DNA of 64,000 bases from Trichuris trichiura (Eukaryota > Nematoda > Enoplea > Trichinellida > Trichuridae): contig JBAJFE010000014.1 in the NCBI GenBank assembly GCA_037903355.1, positions 3,472,001 through 3,536,000 on the forward strand. Reading direction: 5' to 3'. The notes beneath the pieces were generated by a model. The model was not told the DNA's origin and did no database searches. It worked only from the letters and a program-made list of their open reading frames with translations. Below, piece by piece: positions 24,311-35,290 of the stretch (position 1 is the first letter of the stretch; each line of letters begins with the position of its first letter). The translations under genes were made by a program, and so were the position numbers.

Positions 24311-25445
24311 AGAACTATTATTATTAGTAGGCTAGTTATAGTTTCTAACAGCATAGCAGACAAGGAGTTCTTCTGGTAGTTACATGATGCCTTAAAATAC
24401 AGGAGGAAGTGTTTCGATTTCAAGGCATGCGGACTCAATGTTCAATAAGCACTGGACAAGAGTTTGTACGATGTTCTTAATTAGAGCATCGAAATGAAAA
24501 AAGCGTTACTTACGCTTCAAGAAAGCTATTCAAGTTGCTTGTAAAAGCGGAGTACGTGGAGAATGCTGAAGCTCGATGATATGCGTTCAAATCCTCAATT
24601 TCATGAATTTGTCATAAGACTTAGCTTGTTCACGGTGTTTACTAGGCTAAAGTGAAAACATCAGACGTTTCGTAATGGTTTCTATTAACATGTTTGTTTT
24701 TCTCTTCTCACGACTACGCCCGTTTGCGTGAAGGCAAAAAACTGTAATGTCTTTTAGTACTTAAATCCCGTCATTCGACTTAACAAGGACAGTGGACGTT
24801 ATTTAACATTTGAAAAAAGGCCTTCCAAACCCCGCAAACGCAGTCCACAAGAGTAAGCGATGAAATCCAACTTCCACTCGAATAGAGTGCATACCGTACT
24901 GATCTGCCCTTACTGGCAAGGATATTAGCCATTCTTTTCTGCCCTTACCTAAGCCCAAACGTAAACACAAAGTTAACGTTTCGGCTTAGCCTCAGATAAA
25001 AGCAGAATAAGATGGCCAGCAGTCAAAACCTGCCGCGCTCCAACGACCTTATTGTATAGCTGTGCCTGTCATCCTCTACTGTCTTTGCCTATGCATAAAC
25101 CTAAATGTAAGGACTATATTTCGGCTCAGGTTTTAGTTTGAGCAGAACAGCATCGCCGGTGATGTCGCCATTGAATGCAGAACATGAAAACTAGCATTGT
25201 GCTGAAACGTACCTGCGTTTCTTCGCAGGCTTTTTGTTTGTTACTGTACCACTGCGGGGTCTCTGGGTAAAGAAAAGTGATTAGGTCTGTGCGCTTAAAC
25301 GGAAAAGATCCGTCAGTATTGGCAAAAAATTATTTTCTAAATAAATCTACGTGCTTTTGCGCACCCATTTAGAAAAAACCCGTCTCTAAACGACTACTAT
25401 ACGAAAATGCCGTAAAAACTCAGTAACGGTGAATGAATTCTGCGT
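24311..25445. other. Gap; nothing firm
   Basis: A short minus-strand open segment at about 24515-24600 ends at a GTAAGT and could be an exon, but neither partner exon nor family was found. Confidence 0.3.
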
Positions 25446-26364
25446 TTCTTTTTATCATGGACTTGCTCCTTAAAAGGCAAAAGGTCTGGACAAAATTTCA
25501 CATGGGGAAGCTCAACTAATGACCATGCTGATAGTCCACTATTTCTAAGTGATATTGCGCGTGACGTGATTTTCATTAAAGATATCGTAAGACAGGATGA
25601 TGACGAAACTGGATCAGTATTTGTGGGTGACATATTTGATTTTGGAGGTGAGTTTATTCGGTTTTACGTTTTTTCAGTGTGTCGGTGGTTTGCTTTTTTG
25701 GAACATCGAGTAACCGTGTAATTTAAACGAGCATTTTTTATTCCCAGCTTTCAAGTCTTCTCACGTAAAGTTCTCAGCGGATAAATGCACATACAACGTT
25801 TAATAATGACAAGTAATGCGTATAACCTCTGGCAGCTTTGAACCTAAGGCTTAAAGTTTCTTGACAAGGCTTAGTTTTTCGGTTTGAGCATGCCTCGTTC
25901 TTAGGGTGCCGCAGAACGTATGATATTATGGACCGAATACCATTGATGATAAAAAAATATAGCTTGGCGTAGTGTAATTATTCGAAGACGAAAAGCGGGC
26001 AACGTAAAATTCGTACAAAGATTATCGACTATCTGGGTTACAGTTCGCTATGATACAATGAAGAGAATTGAGGAAAGGTTCAAAATATAAGCTGCGTCTC
26101 TTTCTTACTGAAAGTCGCTGTCTTGTTGATACTAGGACATAATTCCTCGGAAAAGCTTCGAAAATAGTGTTTTTTCTTTCAGAAAGCGATCTGTCTACCC
26201 ACATAAACTTTGTACAAAGATCGCCTATAAACACGTTACATGAAGCCTTACGTTTAGCCAAGGAGGATTATGGTAAAGCATGCATTAAAAAAAGTTCGGG
26301 TTTTTCAACTAATGCCAAGAAGGACAAAGAACGTAAGGAGACAGAGTTGGCCAAACCACATTAA
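25446..26364 (+). CDS. 3' end of an unidentified gene (two exons)
   Basis: An open segment ending at 25647 (SPLFLSDIARDVIFIKDI ... VGDIFDFG) stops at G|GTGAGT. An acceptor (TTTTTTCTTTCAG) at 26182 opens a second exon, 26183-26364, ending in TAA. The phases fit and give FDFG-ESDLSTHINF across the junction. The C-terminal 60 residues end in a Lys/Glu-rich tail (KKDK-ERKETELAKPH). No domain is recognised. Upstream exons must exist to the left but were not located; the left edge given is only where the frame opens. The intron would be 535 nt. Confidence 0.45.
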
Positions 26365-27299
26365 ACTTTCAGACTGGCTCCAACAGAGATCTTATGCATT
26401 ATCGTTCATTTCATGTTGTTTTATGTAGTGAAATTTTTTCGCTGATGAAAGAAAATGAAATCCCGAAACTTTTGCCTGAACTGAACGATGGGAGGTCGTA
26501 TGAAAAAAATGAATGCAACAATTTTTGCCTGTGGTAGTAATCAAGTAAAACTGTGGTTTCCTTATTTTATGTGTTTTTTCAGCTAGACGAAACTTGACGT
26601 TTTTTCACATTAGGAATTGTATAATGTGTCTGCTGTGCTGTCATTTTAGTGCCTTTCAAATAGTTAGGTATATTTTTCGCATTGGTAGGTAAACAGAGTT
26701 TTCGAAAGGAATCAATTCCCTTGCCCGCGTTAGGTGGTACGGAAAACTTGTTTACATGTAGGACTTGTGTATGACTGAAGAAAACCAGGGACAAAAATTT
26801 GTTAACTAACGCCGTTGCCAATTGTCCATTGCTTGAGGCCAGTTGGCATTTTCTTGAGCGTACATATCCTGTCAACGTGTTTATGAATTGTAATTAAGAT
26901 TTATTCGTTGTTTACGCGGTTTGCTTGAAACCTTTTGTAAAGTCATGCGACCAGCCGCAGTTCAGTGGACCTCATTTATTGAACTAAATGAAATGTGCTT
27001 GGCCTGTGACGTAATAGGAAGTATGTTTGTTTTCTTTGGCACGGTGATATCCTGCTGCCAGTAGCATGTGAACAAGTGTACATAAGACGAAGAAGCGGCT
27101 TAGTTCTGAGGCACAAGACCAACATGCGTAATTCAGCAAAACGAATGTCGTATCAATGAAAGAGAGCGCAACTGTTATAGTAACAGTAGAGCAGAATGTT
27201 TATTGAGACTAGGCGATTACGATTAGCGGCAGTGTATGTCGTACAGCTCTTTTGGCAGGGATTTCTGTATCTTACATAAATGATATTGACAGAAAGAAC
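26365..27299. other. Gap before the palindromic pogo relic
   Basis: No gene, RNA or repeat recognised. Confidence 0.4.
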
Positions 27300-27671
27300 T
27301 ACCGTAGATTACCACGCATAAGAACTCCCCCCTGCGTTAGCGAAGGATGGTAATGATTGGCCCAGCAACGATGACGTTCATTGCTCAAGTCTAGATCAAT
27401 TCTGATTTGTCAGTTTTCCGTGAATGCTAGTCGGCCATTCAATTGAAACTGTCTTGCCCAAAGTGCAACGCAAAAACTGATCAGCTGCTGCTTAGCGAGC
27501 GTTGTAGAGCATTGCGTAGGCTACGAGAAATGAATTGTGTTGAATAGGTTTATTGGACGTCTATTACAACTGTTGCATGTAAAACACGAATGAACAGATT
27601 GTAGAAGCGGAAAGAAAGGATACATGACGCCGAAAATATTAAGTGCAGTGCCAAAACGGTAAAGCTAACAG

Positions 27672-27939
27672 TGCTCTTGGTCACTGTTTGGCATTTGGTC
27701 GTCCTCTGTGTCCTCTGACAGGGCAGAAATGGAGCACTTTTGGAAAGACTTTATAACAGTTTCCGTTTTTACTTTGCTCCACGCCTTTATAACGAACTGG
27801 CACAGCAAGCTGAGCGATGGAGCTCACATTCGTCCGCTGGCTGTGTACGTCTTCTGCCCGTTCGTCAACCATTCTTTCCACTCTTCTCGCACGTAGTCTT
27901 TAAAGGGCTTATTAATGCAGACGTCCAGCGGCTGCATAG
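27672..27939 (-). pseudogene. Pogo-type transposase C-terminal fragment (left arm)
   Basis: The minus frame reads MQPLDVCINKPFKDYVREEW, the region around the third catalytic Asp (QPLD) of pogo/Tigger DDE transposases. A stop follows after ASGRM, then the frame resumes with FVIKAWSKVKTETV and an acidic end. The N-terminal two thirds are missing, so it is dead. It mirrors 29190-29457. Confidence 0.65.
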
Positions 27940-29189
27940 CTTTTCCTTTTTCATCGCTCACGTGCAGAATGCAATAAGTAAAACTGAAAAATTCTTTCGT
28001 TAAGGAAACTTATTCTTCCTTAGTCACATGGTTTTTTCAGTTGCTACTGAGAGAGTGATACAAAGTGACGCGCGATACGTGGAGACAAATTTAGACGAAA
28101 ATGAGGAAAGCAAGTGTGTTCAAACTGTCCCAGTACACCACTGTTACGTTTGAACCAACGAAGCACAGTCGTCCGTAGAAGCAACATCATCCCACTTTAA
28201 GTGCCAAAGCTTAGGTAGCACCGCCTAATTTTTACAAGTACAAAGCGAACGGAGATGTAAACTGTTCAACAGTTCGGCGAAAGAACAACACATTTCATCC
28301 TCTTTGGTTACTATCAGCTAACATGTCACGTTACTCATGTCTGTCTGATGCAGCAAAGGATGGGAAATCGCAGCTCCTTGAAGTTTGATGATAACACGGC
28401 GTGACCTCTATCGATGATATCTGTAAGCTCAACCGATGACGGCTGCACGCTCAGTCAGTGGGTGCTCCTGCACCTGTAAGTATGCGCAATGGCTGTTGAA
28501 GTTTGATGATAACGCTGCTTGACCTATATCAATGATAATTGTTAGCTGAATCGATGAGAACTGTGCGCCCGCTCAGAACCGAACTTTTAGTCATCCTCGA
28601 TAAAGGTCAAGCAGCGTTATCATGAAACTTCAACAGCCATTGCGCATACTTACAGCTGCAGGAGCACCCACTGACTGAGCGTGCAGCCGTCGTCGATTGA
28701 GCTTACAGATAGCATCGATAGAGGTCAAGCCGTGTTATCATTAAACCTCAAGGAGCTGTGATTTCCCATCCTTTGCTGCCTCAGACAGACAAGAGTAACG
28801 CGGCATGCTAGATGATAGTAACCAAAGAGGATGAAATGTGTTGTTCTTTCGCCGAACTGTTGAACAGTTTACATCTCCGTTCGCTTTGTACTTGTAAAAA
28901 TTAGGCGGTGCTACCTAAGCTTTGGCACTTAAAGTGGGATGAAGTTGCTTCTACGGACGACTGTGCTTCGTTGGTTCAAACGTAACAGTGGTGTACTGGG
29001 ACAGTTTGAACACACTTGCTTTCCTCATTTTCGTCTAAATTTGTCTCCACGTATCGCGCGTCACTTTGTATCACTCTCTCAGTAGCAACTGAAAAAACCA
29101 TGTGACTAAGGAAGAATAAGTTTCCTTAACGAAAGAATTTTTCAGTTTTACTTATTGCATTCTGCACGTGAGCGATGAAAAAGGAAAAG

Positions 29190-29457
29190 CTATGCAGCCG
29201 CTGGACGTCTGCATTAATAAGCCCTTTAAAGACTACGTGCGAGAAGAGTGGAAAGAATGGTTGACGAACGGGCAGAAGACGTACACAGCCAGCGGACGAA
29301 TGTGAGCTCCATCGCTCAGCTTGCTGTGCCAGTTCGTTATAAAGGCGTGGAGCAAAGTAAAAACGGAAACTGTTATAAAGTCTTTCCAAAAGTGCTCCAT
29401 TTCTGCCCTGTCAGAGGACACAGAGGACGACCAAATGCCAAACAGTGACCAAGAGCA
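29190..29457 (+). pseudogene. Pogo-type transposase C-terminal fragment (right arm)
   Basis: Inverted copy of the left-arm fragment with the same in-frame stop after ASGRM. Sharing the defect means the fragment was already broken before the inverted duplication. Confidence 0.65.
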
Positions 29458-29829
29458 CTGTTAGCTTTACCGTTTTGGCACTGCACCTAATGTTTTCGGC
29501 GTCATGTATCCTTTCTTTCCGCTTCTACAATCTGCTCATTCGTGTTTTACATGCAACAGTTGTAATGGACGTCTAATAAACCTATTCAACACAATTCATT
29601 TCTCGTAGCCTACGCAATGCTCTACAACGCTCGCTAAGCAGCAGCTGATCAGTTTTTGCGTTGCACTTTGGGCAAGACAGTTTCAATTGAATGGCCGACT
29701 AGCATTGACGGAAAACTGACAAATCAGAATTGACCTAGACTTGAGCAATGAACGTCATTGTTGCTGGGCCAATCATTACCATCCTTCGCTAACGCAGGGG
29801 GGAGTTCTTATGCGTGGTAATCTACGGTA

Positions 29830-30726
29830 ACTAGCCAACTGGTTTGGGGGATAACCCGTAGTAGTCGCTCTAACTATCCAGTAGATAATAAGAGTATTGT
29901 GTGCTTAAAAAGTTTTAAATGTTTTTATCTCACAGCTTTAAAAAATGAGGAAAGCTTTTCTACAATGAAATTGTTACCGCCGGAGAAGACCAGTGTATGA
30001 TTGTCAAGCTGTATCAATAGGGTTAACTAAAAGCCAAGAAAAGTAGGAGGCTTTTAGATTCAGTAGAGACGTTGGAGCATAATTATGCGGTGCATGACAT
30101 TGTTTAGCAGCTAGGACGCAATTTTCGATTATTGACGCTGTTACGCAAGCGTAATCAGCCCCTTACTTAGAATAGAATGGCAGTATGAAAAAGTAAGATC
30201 TTGTTCCATCAGACTGCGCAGGAGATTGAATAGACGAGTTCAAGAAGCTGGCGTTTATTTTTGGGCTAAACGTCTTATCAGTAATACTTTTGGTAACTCA
30301 CATTTTCCTCCAACGTAGAACTTCGCTCCTTTAGCAGAAATGTATTTTCAGTCGCATTGTCTCTGTTTTGTGTTGTTGAGTGGAAAGGTTTTCTTTTTTG
30401 TTAGCATTTTGCTGCAAGCACAAAAGCGCAGGAGAGAAATTTTGTTATTATTCGTAAGCGCCTCTGCTTAGAGCTAAGAGTGCGGCCAATAAGCAGCTTC
30501 CATGTAACGGTAAGAATAACACTTTGCAACTTTCAAAATGGACTGTTGGCCATTAGCACATGTCGAATTTTTGAGGGACAAGTTGGCGATGTTTCAGTCA
30601 AGATTTTGCTTGGGTGTAACTATTAGTACTTAAGAGTGCGTTTACCGTAAGCTGTGCAATTGTTTTTCGTTATGCTCTTCTCTGACAACTTCGTTTTCAG
30701 TTTTTAGTTCTTGTTGACGGATTGTC
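29830..30726. other. Upstream region of the tryptophanyl-tRNA synthetase gene
   Basis: No other gene recognised. No clear TATA box or trans-splice acceptor can be asserted, although TTTTCAG occurs about 27 nt before the ATG. Confidence 0.35.
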
Positions 30727-31980
30727 ATGCAAGAAATCAGCGATTCTTTGTCCGACAATCAACCGAATGGCCAAACAGTTGATAGTGGAGACATTGTTAC
30801 CCCATGGGCCGTAGTTTCAAAGTCAAATGAAGGTGTCGACTACGACAAACTTGTGAAACGTTTTGGGTGCGAAAAGATCGACAGTGGCTTGATCAAGCGC
30901 ATTTGTAATTTGACTAGCCAGCCCGCTCATCACCTATTGAGGCGAGGTATTTTTTTTGCGCATAGAGAGCTGAGCTGCGTGCTTGATCTATACGAAAAAG
31001 GTCAGCCATTTTATCTTTACACCGGTCGTGGACCCAGTTCGTCGTCTATGCACCTTGGGCACTTAATTCCTTTCATTTTTACGAAATATTTGCAAGATGC
31101 TTTCGACGTCCCGTTGGTCATACAGCTCACTGACGATGAAAAGTTTCTTTGGAAAGATATGTCCATCAACGAAGCAATGCAAATGGCTTTTCAAAACATT
31201 AAGGACATAATAGCCGTTGGATTTGAGCCTGAGAAGACGTTCATATTCTCTGACTTTTGTTTCATGGGACAGTGCCCTGAATTCTATCGCAATGTGGTGG
31301 GTATTCAACGCAACGTTACCTTTAACCAAGTACGCGGTATATTTGGATTTAATGAATCTGATTCCATTGGTAAGATAGCTTTTCCTGCTGTTGAGGCAGC
31401 ACCATGCTTTAGCTCGAGCTTTCCTTTCATTTTCAATCAGCGCGACGACGTACCTTGCTTGATACCGTGTGCTATCGATCAGGATCCCTACTTCCGCATG
31501 GCGCGCGACGTAGCGCCAAAGTTAGGCTTTCTCAAACCGTCGATGATCTATAGCACCTTCATTCCTTCACTGCAAGGCGCCAAAACAAAAATGTCCGCCA
31601 GTGATCCGAACTCTTCAATTTATTTAACGGACAGTGCTGCGCAAATTAAAAGAAAAATAAACAAGTACGCCTTTAGTGGAGGAAAAGACACAACAGAGGA
31701 ACATCGAATGTTCGGAGGTAACTGCGATGTAGACATCTCGTACCAGTATCTCAAGTACTTTTTGGAAGACGATGAAGAAATCGAACAACTAGGCGTTGAT
31801 TATTCCTCCGGTGCCTTACTAACCGGTGAACTAAAGAAGAGGCTGATTGATGTTGTACAGAAAATAGTTCTTGAACACAACCAACGGCGCGAACGGGTAA
31901 CTGACGAAACGGTCAGGCAGTTCACTCAAGTCAGGGCCCTAAAATATTCTTATCCGGCTCCAGCTCGTGGTAAGAAATGA
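30727..31980 (+). CDS. WARS1: Cytoplasmic tryptophanyl-tRNA synthetase
   Basis: A single uninterrupted exon encodes 417 residues. The protein charges tRNA(Trp) with tryptophan in the cytosol (class I synthetase, Rossmann fold). The HIGH-type signature is MHLGHL at about 108-113 preceded by YTGRGPSS; the KMSKS-type signature is KMSAS at about 288-292. Other family blocks are [28 protein letters not shown] and [19 protein letters not shown]. It is slightly shorter than vertebrate WARS1, consistent with absence of the N-terminal WHEP domain. The start at 30727 leaves about 25 variable residues before conserved sequence. No disruption is seen, so it is probably functional. It is intronless, unlike its neighbours. 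Confidence 0.95.
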   Translation: MQEISDSLSDNQPNGQTVDSGDIVTPWAVVSKSNEGVDYDKLVKRFGCEKIDSGLIKRICNLTSQPAHHLLRRGIFFAHRELSCVLDLYEKGQPFYLYTGRGPSSSSMHLGHLIPFIFTKYLQDAFDVPLVIQLTDDEKFLWKDMSINEAMQMAFQNIKDIIAVGFEPEKTFIFSDFCFMGQCPEFYRNVVGIQRNVTFNQVRGIFGFNESDSIGKIAFPAVEAAPCFSSSFPFIFNQRDDVPCLIPCAIDQDPYFRMARDVAPKLGFLKPSMIYSTFIPSLQGAKTKMSASDPNSSIYLTDSAAQIKRKINKYAFSGGKDTTEEHRMFGGNCDVDISYQYLKYFLEDDEEIEQLGVDYSSGALLTGELKKRLIDVVQKIVLEHNQRRERVTDETVRQFTQVRALKYSYPAPARGKK

Positions 31981-32018
31981 TGTCCGTGACGTTCGGAGCG
32001 TCAAGTAAAATTGGCAGG

Positions 32019-32024
32019 AATAAA
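32019..32024 (+). promoter_or_regulatory. Polyadenylation signal AATAAA for the WARS gene
   Basis: AATAAA about 40 bp after the stop codon, in the expected position. Confidence 0.6.
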
Positions 32025-32337
32025 GAATGTTAGTCGTTGTTCAGCAAAGTTACATTCCAGGTACCATCTTTTTGAACCGTTTTTATGTAGCTAGAATGAT
32101 TTAATCTTTAAATTGTTTATGTTGAAGAATTAAATTCAACCCTTACATCTTCTGTTATTGCGATTTCATTTTCGTAAAAAGTGGTAGCACTACGACATTG
32201 CAGGGTTACGTCTACCTAAAGAAAAATTCAAGTTTTTTAAAACAGGCGCTTGGATGGAATGGTCGAACTGCGGCAAGATTAACTTATAATTAAACTAACT
32301 TGAAGTTTAGCTTCATTCCAAAAAGTTCATAGCGTAT

Positions 32338-32925
32338 CTATCCTGCCATTGGTGCGAGTTGATTGAGTTTCAACGCGACCCATTTGGGAACACCTGCCCA
32401 GTTTGTCTGGATTGTTACATCGTCCTCATCGTTAACTTCTATGTGGCTGTCCAGAACAGCAACAAATTCATCTTTTCTAACAGCAATTATTCGTGTTCTG
32501 CCAACGACGTAAACTACAGGAGTGGCGTCATCGAGGGTAAGCAAAAACCACCAGATACTTAGAAAAAGAAGGACATACGTCGGACTTTCCAGCAAAAAAA
32601 TCGTAAGCAGACATGATACAGCCTGACAAAACGTTGATAGAGCTGCAGCGTCCAATTCATGTAAGAACCCCACGTTAACATTTAAAGCAGATTGCAGCTC
32701 GGACACCAGTCCAAAGCCAGTAGCAGCAAACTGGCATATTCCAGCCACAATGACGAGACATTTCATTTTGCAAAAATGTGTTGATTTTAGCAGGAAAATA
32801 AACTCTGTGCATGCATTAATACTGTACAAGACAACGAAAAATAATAAAATTACTCTGCTTTTGGTATGTGTGGGCATGTTAGGTGCCGTCCTGTATGACC
32901 TAGCTCGCGATACACAAAATTTCAT
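32338..32925 (-). CDS. Four-pass membrane protein, unknown family
   Basis: One open exon of 195 codons convergent with WARS (about 0.36 kb apart). Four hydrophobic spans are visible: residues about 25-46 (VILLFFVVLYSINAC), 54-77, 94-112 and 116-140 (LLFLSIWWFLLTL). A soluble acidic tail of about 55 residues follows (VLDSHIEVNDEDDVTIQTNW). The start could instead be the second Met (MPTHTKSR), which places the first span closer to the N-terminus. I recognise no family; the spacing of spans resembles small tetraspan proteins in general. Length and clean hydropathy suggest a real gene. Confidence 0.55.
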   Translation of the reverse strand: MKFCVSRARSYRTAPNMPTHTKSRVILLFFVVLYSINACTEFIFLLKSTHFCKMKCLVIVAGICQFAATGFGLVSELQSALNVNVGFLHELDAAALSTFCQAVSCLLTIFLLESPTYVLLFLSIWWFLLTLDDATPVVYVVGRTRIIAVRKDEFVAVLDSHIEVNDEDDVTIQTNWAGVPKWVALKLNQLAPMAG

Positions 32926-33662
32926 GATTGAGCGCGAAAACGAAGCGTTTAAAAGTTGTTATTAACACTTTAAGGTTTAAAGCAAGCTTCTTCATCACTG
33001 GTGTGACATGAGGTTGACTCTTGCTGCCTGCTAGCAGCTTTCCAACCTTGTGCAAACGAGTCGCGGAAGACATTGCAGAATAAGCAGTCAACCGATGGAT
33101 GATGAAAACAAGAGCATAGTTCGCACGTATTCAATTAATTGTTAACATGTTCAAAAGTTCAGAACTGATGAGCTCTATTATTCTCTACCTTATTGATGAA
33201 AGGTGGAGTGATCAGTTTGTAAGGCATTTTTCTAAATATGCACACTGCTTGCAATCCGTTTAAAGTTCATTACTAAGTGATATTCAAGCAAAAGTCACAT
33301 GGTTGTCGTTAATTGTACAAGGGTAGCAATAGTCGTCGAGAGCTCGTATGGATTTTCACTTTTCCTTACTCAACCAATCCTTTGTTGAGTGTAATGAAAA
33401 GTTGCTTACTTCCACTGTAGTTGGGGTGTGTTAGCGCGCAACCTTCTATCGCAGAGCGCATGTGATTGATGAAGTTTTCCTATGACTGATGACCTCAATA
33501 GGGCTGGCGGGGGGGGGGCGGAGTAAATCGCGGTAAAGTGCTTTCATGATTGATTTTCGATTCACAGCTTTGGCCTGTTCCGTGTATCTGTAAGTAAACT
33601 TCAAAATGCTCTACCAGCGAATGGATGAGCAAATTGTTAGAGAACATACGGGACAATTCAAT

Positions 33663-33703
33663 ACCGTACTTTTCAGAACTGCTCTTGTTCCGTCGTCAGC
33701 GGT
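33663..33703 (-). ncRNA. Hammerhead-ribozyme-like motif (helix III altered)
   Basis: Minus strand: ACCG, CUGACGA, helix II GGAAC/GUUCU, GAAA, AGU in place of GCU, base A, CGGU. Helix I pairs over 4 bp. The flank (CTCTACCAGCGAATGGATGAG) resembles the arms of the palindrome at 33988-34318, so the two are one family. Confidence 0.45.
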
Positions 33704-33987
33704 GTAAAGGAGTTTTAGCGCTTTTGTAATTTTTCTTAGGAAGAATGACATTCCCTGCGTAAAATCTGAGTAGGCTGTAGTGAATCAGAGTACTGCGAGC
33801 ATATGCAGCTGTCGCAAGAACATTTAGTGCTTGGACTACTGCTACTGAAAAACCAAGTGACTGAGGTCGCCTATGCTGCGCTGTATGAAAGATAAGAAGC
33901 TTCTGCTTCCTCTCTCTTACCAACGCATGCGCTTCAGAAACCTATGAGTCATTGCGTTCCCTGTCTCGTCAGTGCAGGAAGTAGAGT

Positions 33988-34318
33988 ATGGTTGTAAGGT
34001 CTTCTACGGCTTTTCCCGTTTTTCGTTGTGCTGTTATCTGTAATTAAACTAAACAACTGCTCTACCAACGGATGGATGAGCCATTATTAAGAAAAGTACA
34101 GATATCAACGCACTCAACTTTTTTATTGTTCAAAGCTTTCGGAACGCTCTAGTTCCGTCGTCAGTGAGGTGGTGGAGCAATAAAAAAGTTGAGTGCGTTG
34201 ATATCTGTACTTTTCTTAATAACGGCTCATCCATCCGTTGGTAGAGCAGTTGTTTAATTTAATTACAGATAACAGCAGAACGAAAAACGGGAAAAGCCGT
34301 AGAAGACCTTACAACCAT
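33988..34318. repeat. 141-bp inverted repeat centred on a ribozyme motif
   Basis: The arms 33988-34128 and 34178-34318 are near-perfect complements. The 49-bp centre holds the hammerhead-like motif 34130-34167 (minus). It lies immediately downstream, on the minus strand, of the Penelope-like fragment 34370-34786. Confidence 0.9.
34130..34167 (-). ncRNA. Hammerhead-ribozyme-like motif
   Basis: Minus strand: helix I UCA, CUGACGA, helix II CGGAAC/GUUCCG, GAAA, GCU, cleavage base U, helix I UGA. Both helices differ in sequence from the other copies but still pair, which is covariation support. Confidence 0.62.
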
Positions 34319-34369
34319 GAAAATTCAACCCGTTACAAAACATCCAGTTTTCAGGAAGTAGAGTAGTTG

Positions 34370-34786
34370 GATTTAATCTGTCAGGTAGTTTCTGGACACT
34401 TGCTGGAACTTGACTGTATCTCTTCTGAGAATCGACTTTAAGTTTGGTGCTATCTTGAATCCAATCCGGAAATTAAAAGCTTAGACTAGCCGCCAGGCCC
34501 TCTCTCGCATACTTGCATAGCAGCGGGGTAGGAATAGTTGTTGGTATAGTGCTCGCTGCCTGAGAGTGTTTCTCAGGCACAACCGACGAGGAAAGGTGGA
34601 ATGCAAGAGATCTTCTAGTTTCTTGTTTTGAAGGAATGTACGCTCAATATGCCTCAACTCATGCTCAAGGGCATTAAGTTCGCACACAGCGCGAGCTCTG
34701 GTCACCTTGCTTTGTACAAAACAGTCTAAAACGCTAGGAAAAATGGAGACGCCTGTCTGAATCAAGGCCTTCCGTAGAGTTGGCAT
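34370..34786 (-). pseudogene. Penelope-like element C-terminal RT/linker fragment
   Basis: The minus frame 34481-34786 contains RARAVCELNALEHELRHIER followed by TFLQN, the pattern after the RT palm in Penelope-like elements (RA-x-x-CS ... EL-x-HL-x-x-xF-x-x-NGYP). A following frame (about 34370-34460) reads FRIGFKIAPNLKSILRRD, equivalent to the later TL-x-x-L-x-x-KD segment. The two frames are offset, so the copy is broken. It sits just upstream of the ribozyme-bearing palindrome on the same strand, as the body of a Penelope element sits beside its pseudo-LTR. Confidence 0.6.
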
Positions 34787-35290
34787 TCATCCATGGGATA
34801 CATTTGATTAAAGAGCTAAAGAAATGAAATTTTTTCTTAACTTCCTCGAATAAGAAATGTACATGAATTTTTCCCGTTTCTATTTGCCCATAAAACGAGT
34901 CAAAAAGTGAAAAAACTTTAATGTCGTTCAAAGGCATAAAACCAAACAAACGTCTGGCGAAGCTTTCGGTGGGTCTCGTCCGAAATCAGCCCTCCGTCGG
35001 TAGTGGCGGCAACATCAAAGGAGGTCAAGTGGGAATTAGTGAGTCTTAATCGGCCTAGTACACCGAGCGGCTAAGCACGCGCAAATGGTCTGGCACACTA
35101 ACGCTGATGAATTTATGCAGTGTACGCATGATTGCAGTAACGTTTCCGAAGAAAAGTATGACAACTTTACCGTACGGGTGGGTGAAAACGTCTCAGTAAC
35201 GCGCGCAGTACACGGTAACGTACAGCAAGGGTACATGCCGTCTAGTGTTACGCCTTCACTGAGGAAAACGCTGAAGAAGCTGGGGACACT

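Larger units (their letters stand above)
27302..29827. mobile_element. 2.5-kb palindromic pogo/Tc1-mariner-type relic
   Basis: The two halves are near-perfect inverted copies meeting at about 28.57 kb (ends CCGTAGATTACC / GGTAATCTACGG), flanked on both sides by TA, the target duplication expected for Tc1/mariner/pogo elements. Each arm carries the same fragment of a pogo-type transposase C-terminus. Each arm also has two diverged copies of a segment of about 120 bp (TTGAAGTTTGATGATAAC...) near the centre. Single-base differences between the arms are few, so the palindrome is recent or kept similar by conversion. Confidence 0.75.

Noticed and set aside
27302..29827. Interpreting the large palindrome as a CRISPR or satellite array
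   Set aside because: It is a single inverted duplication with TA flanks and transposase fragments, with no regularly spaced direct repeats.
32900..33073. Small minus-strand frame (MSSATRLHKVGKLL...) overlapping the start of the membrane-protein gene
   Set aside because: No family, no workable splice into the neighbouring gene, overlaps it by about 26 nt; could be real but not supportable.
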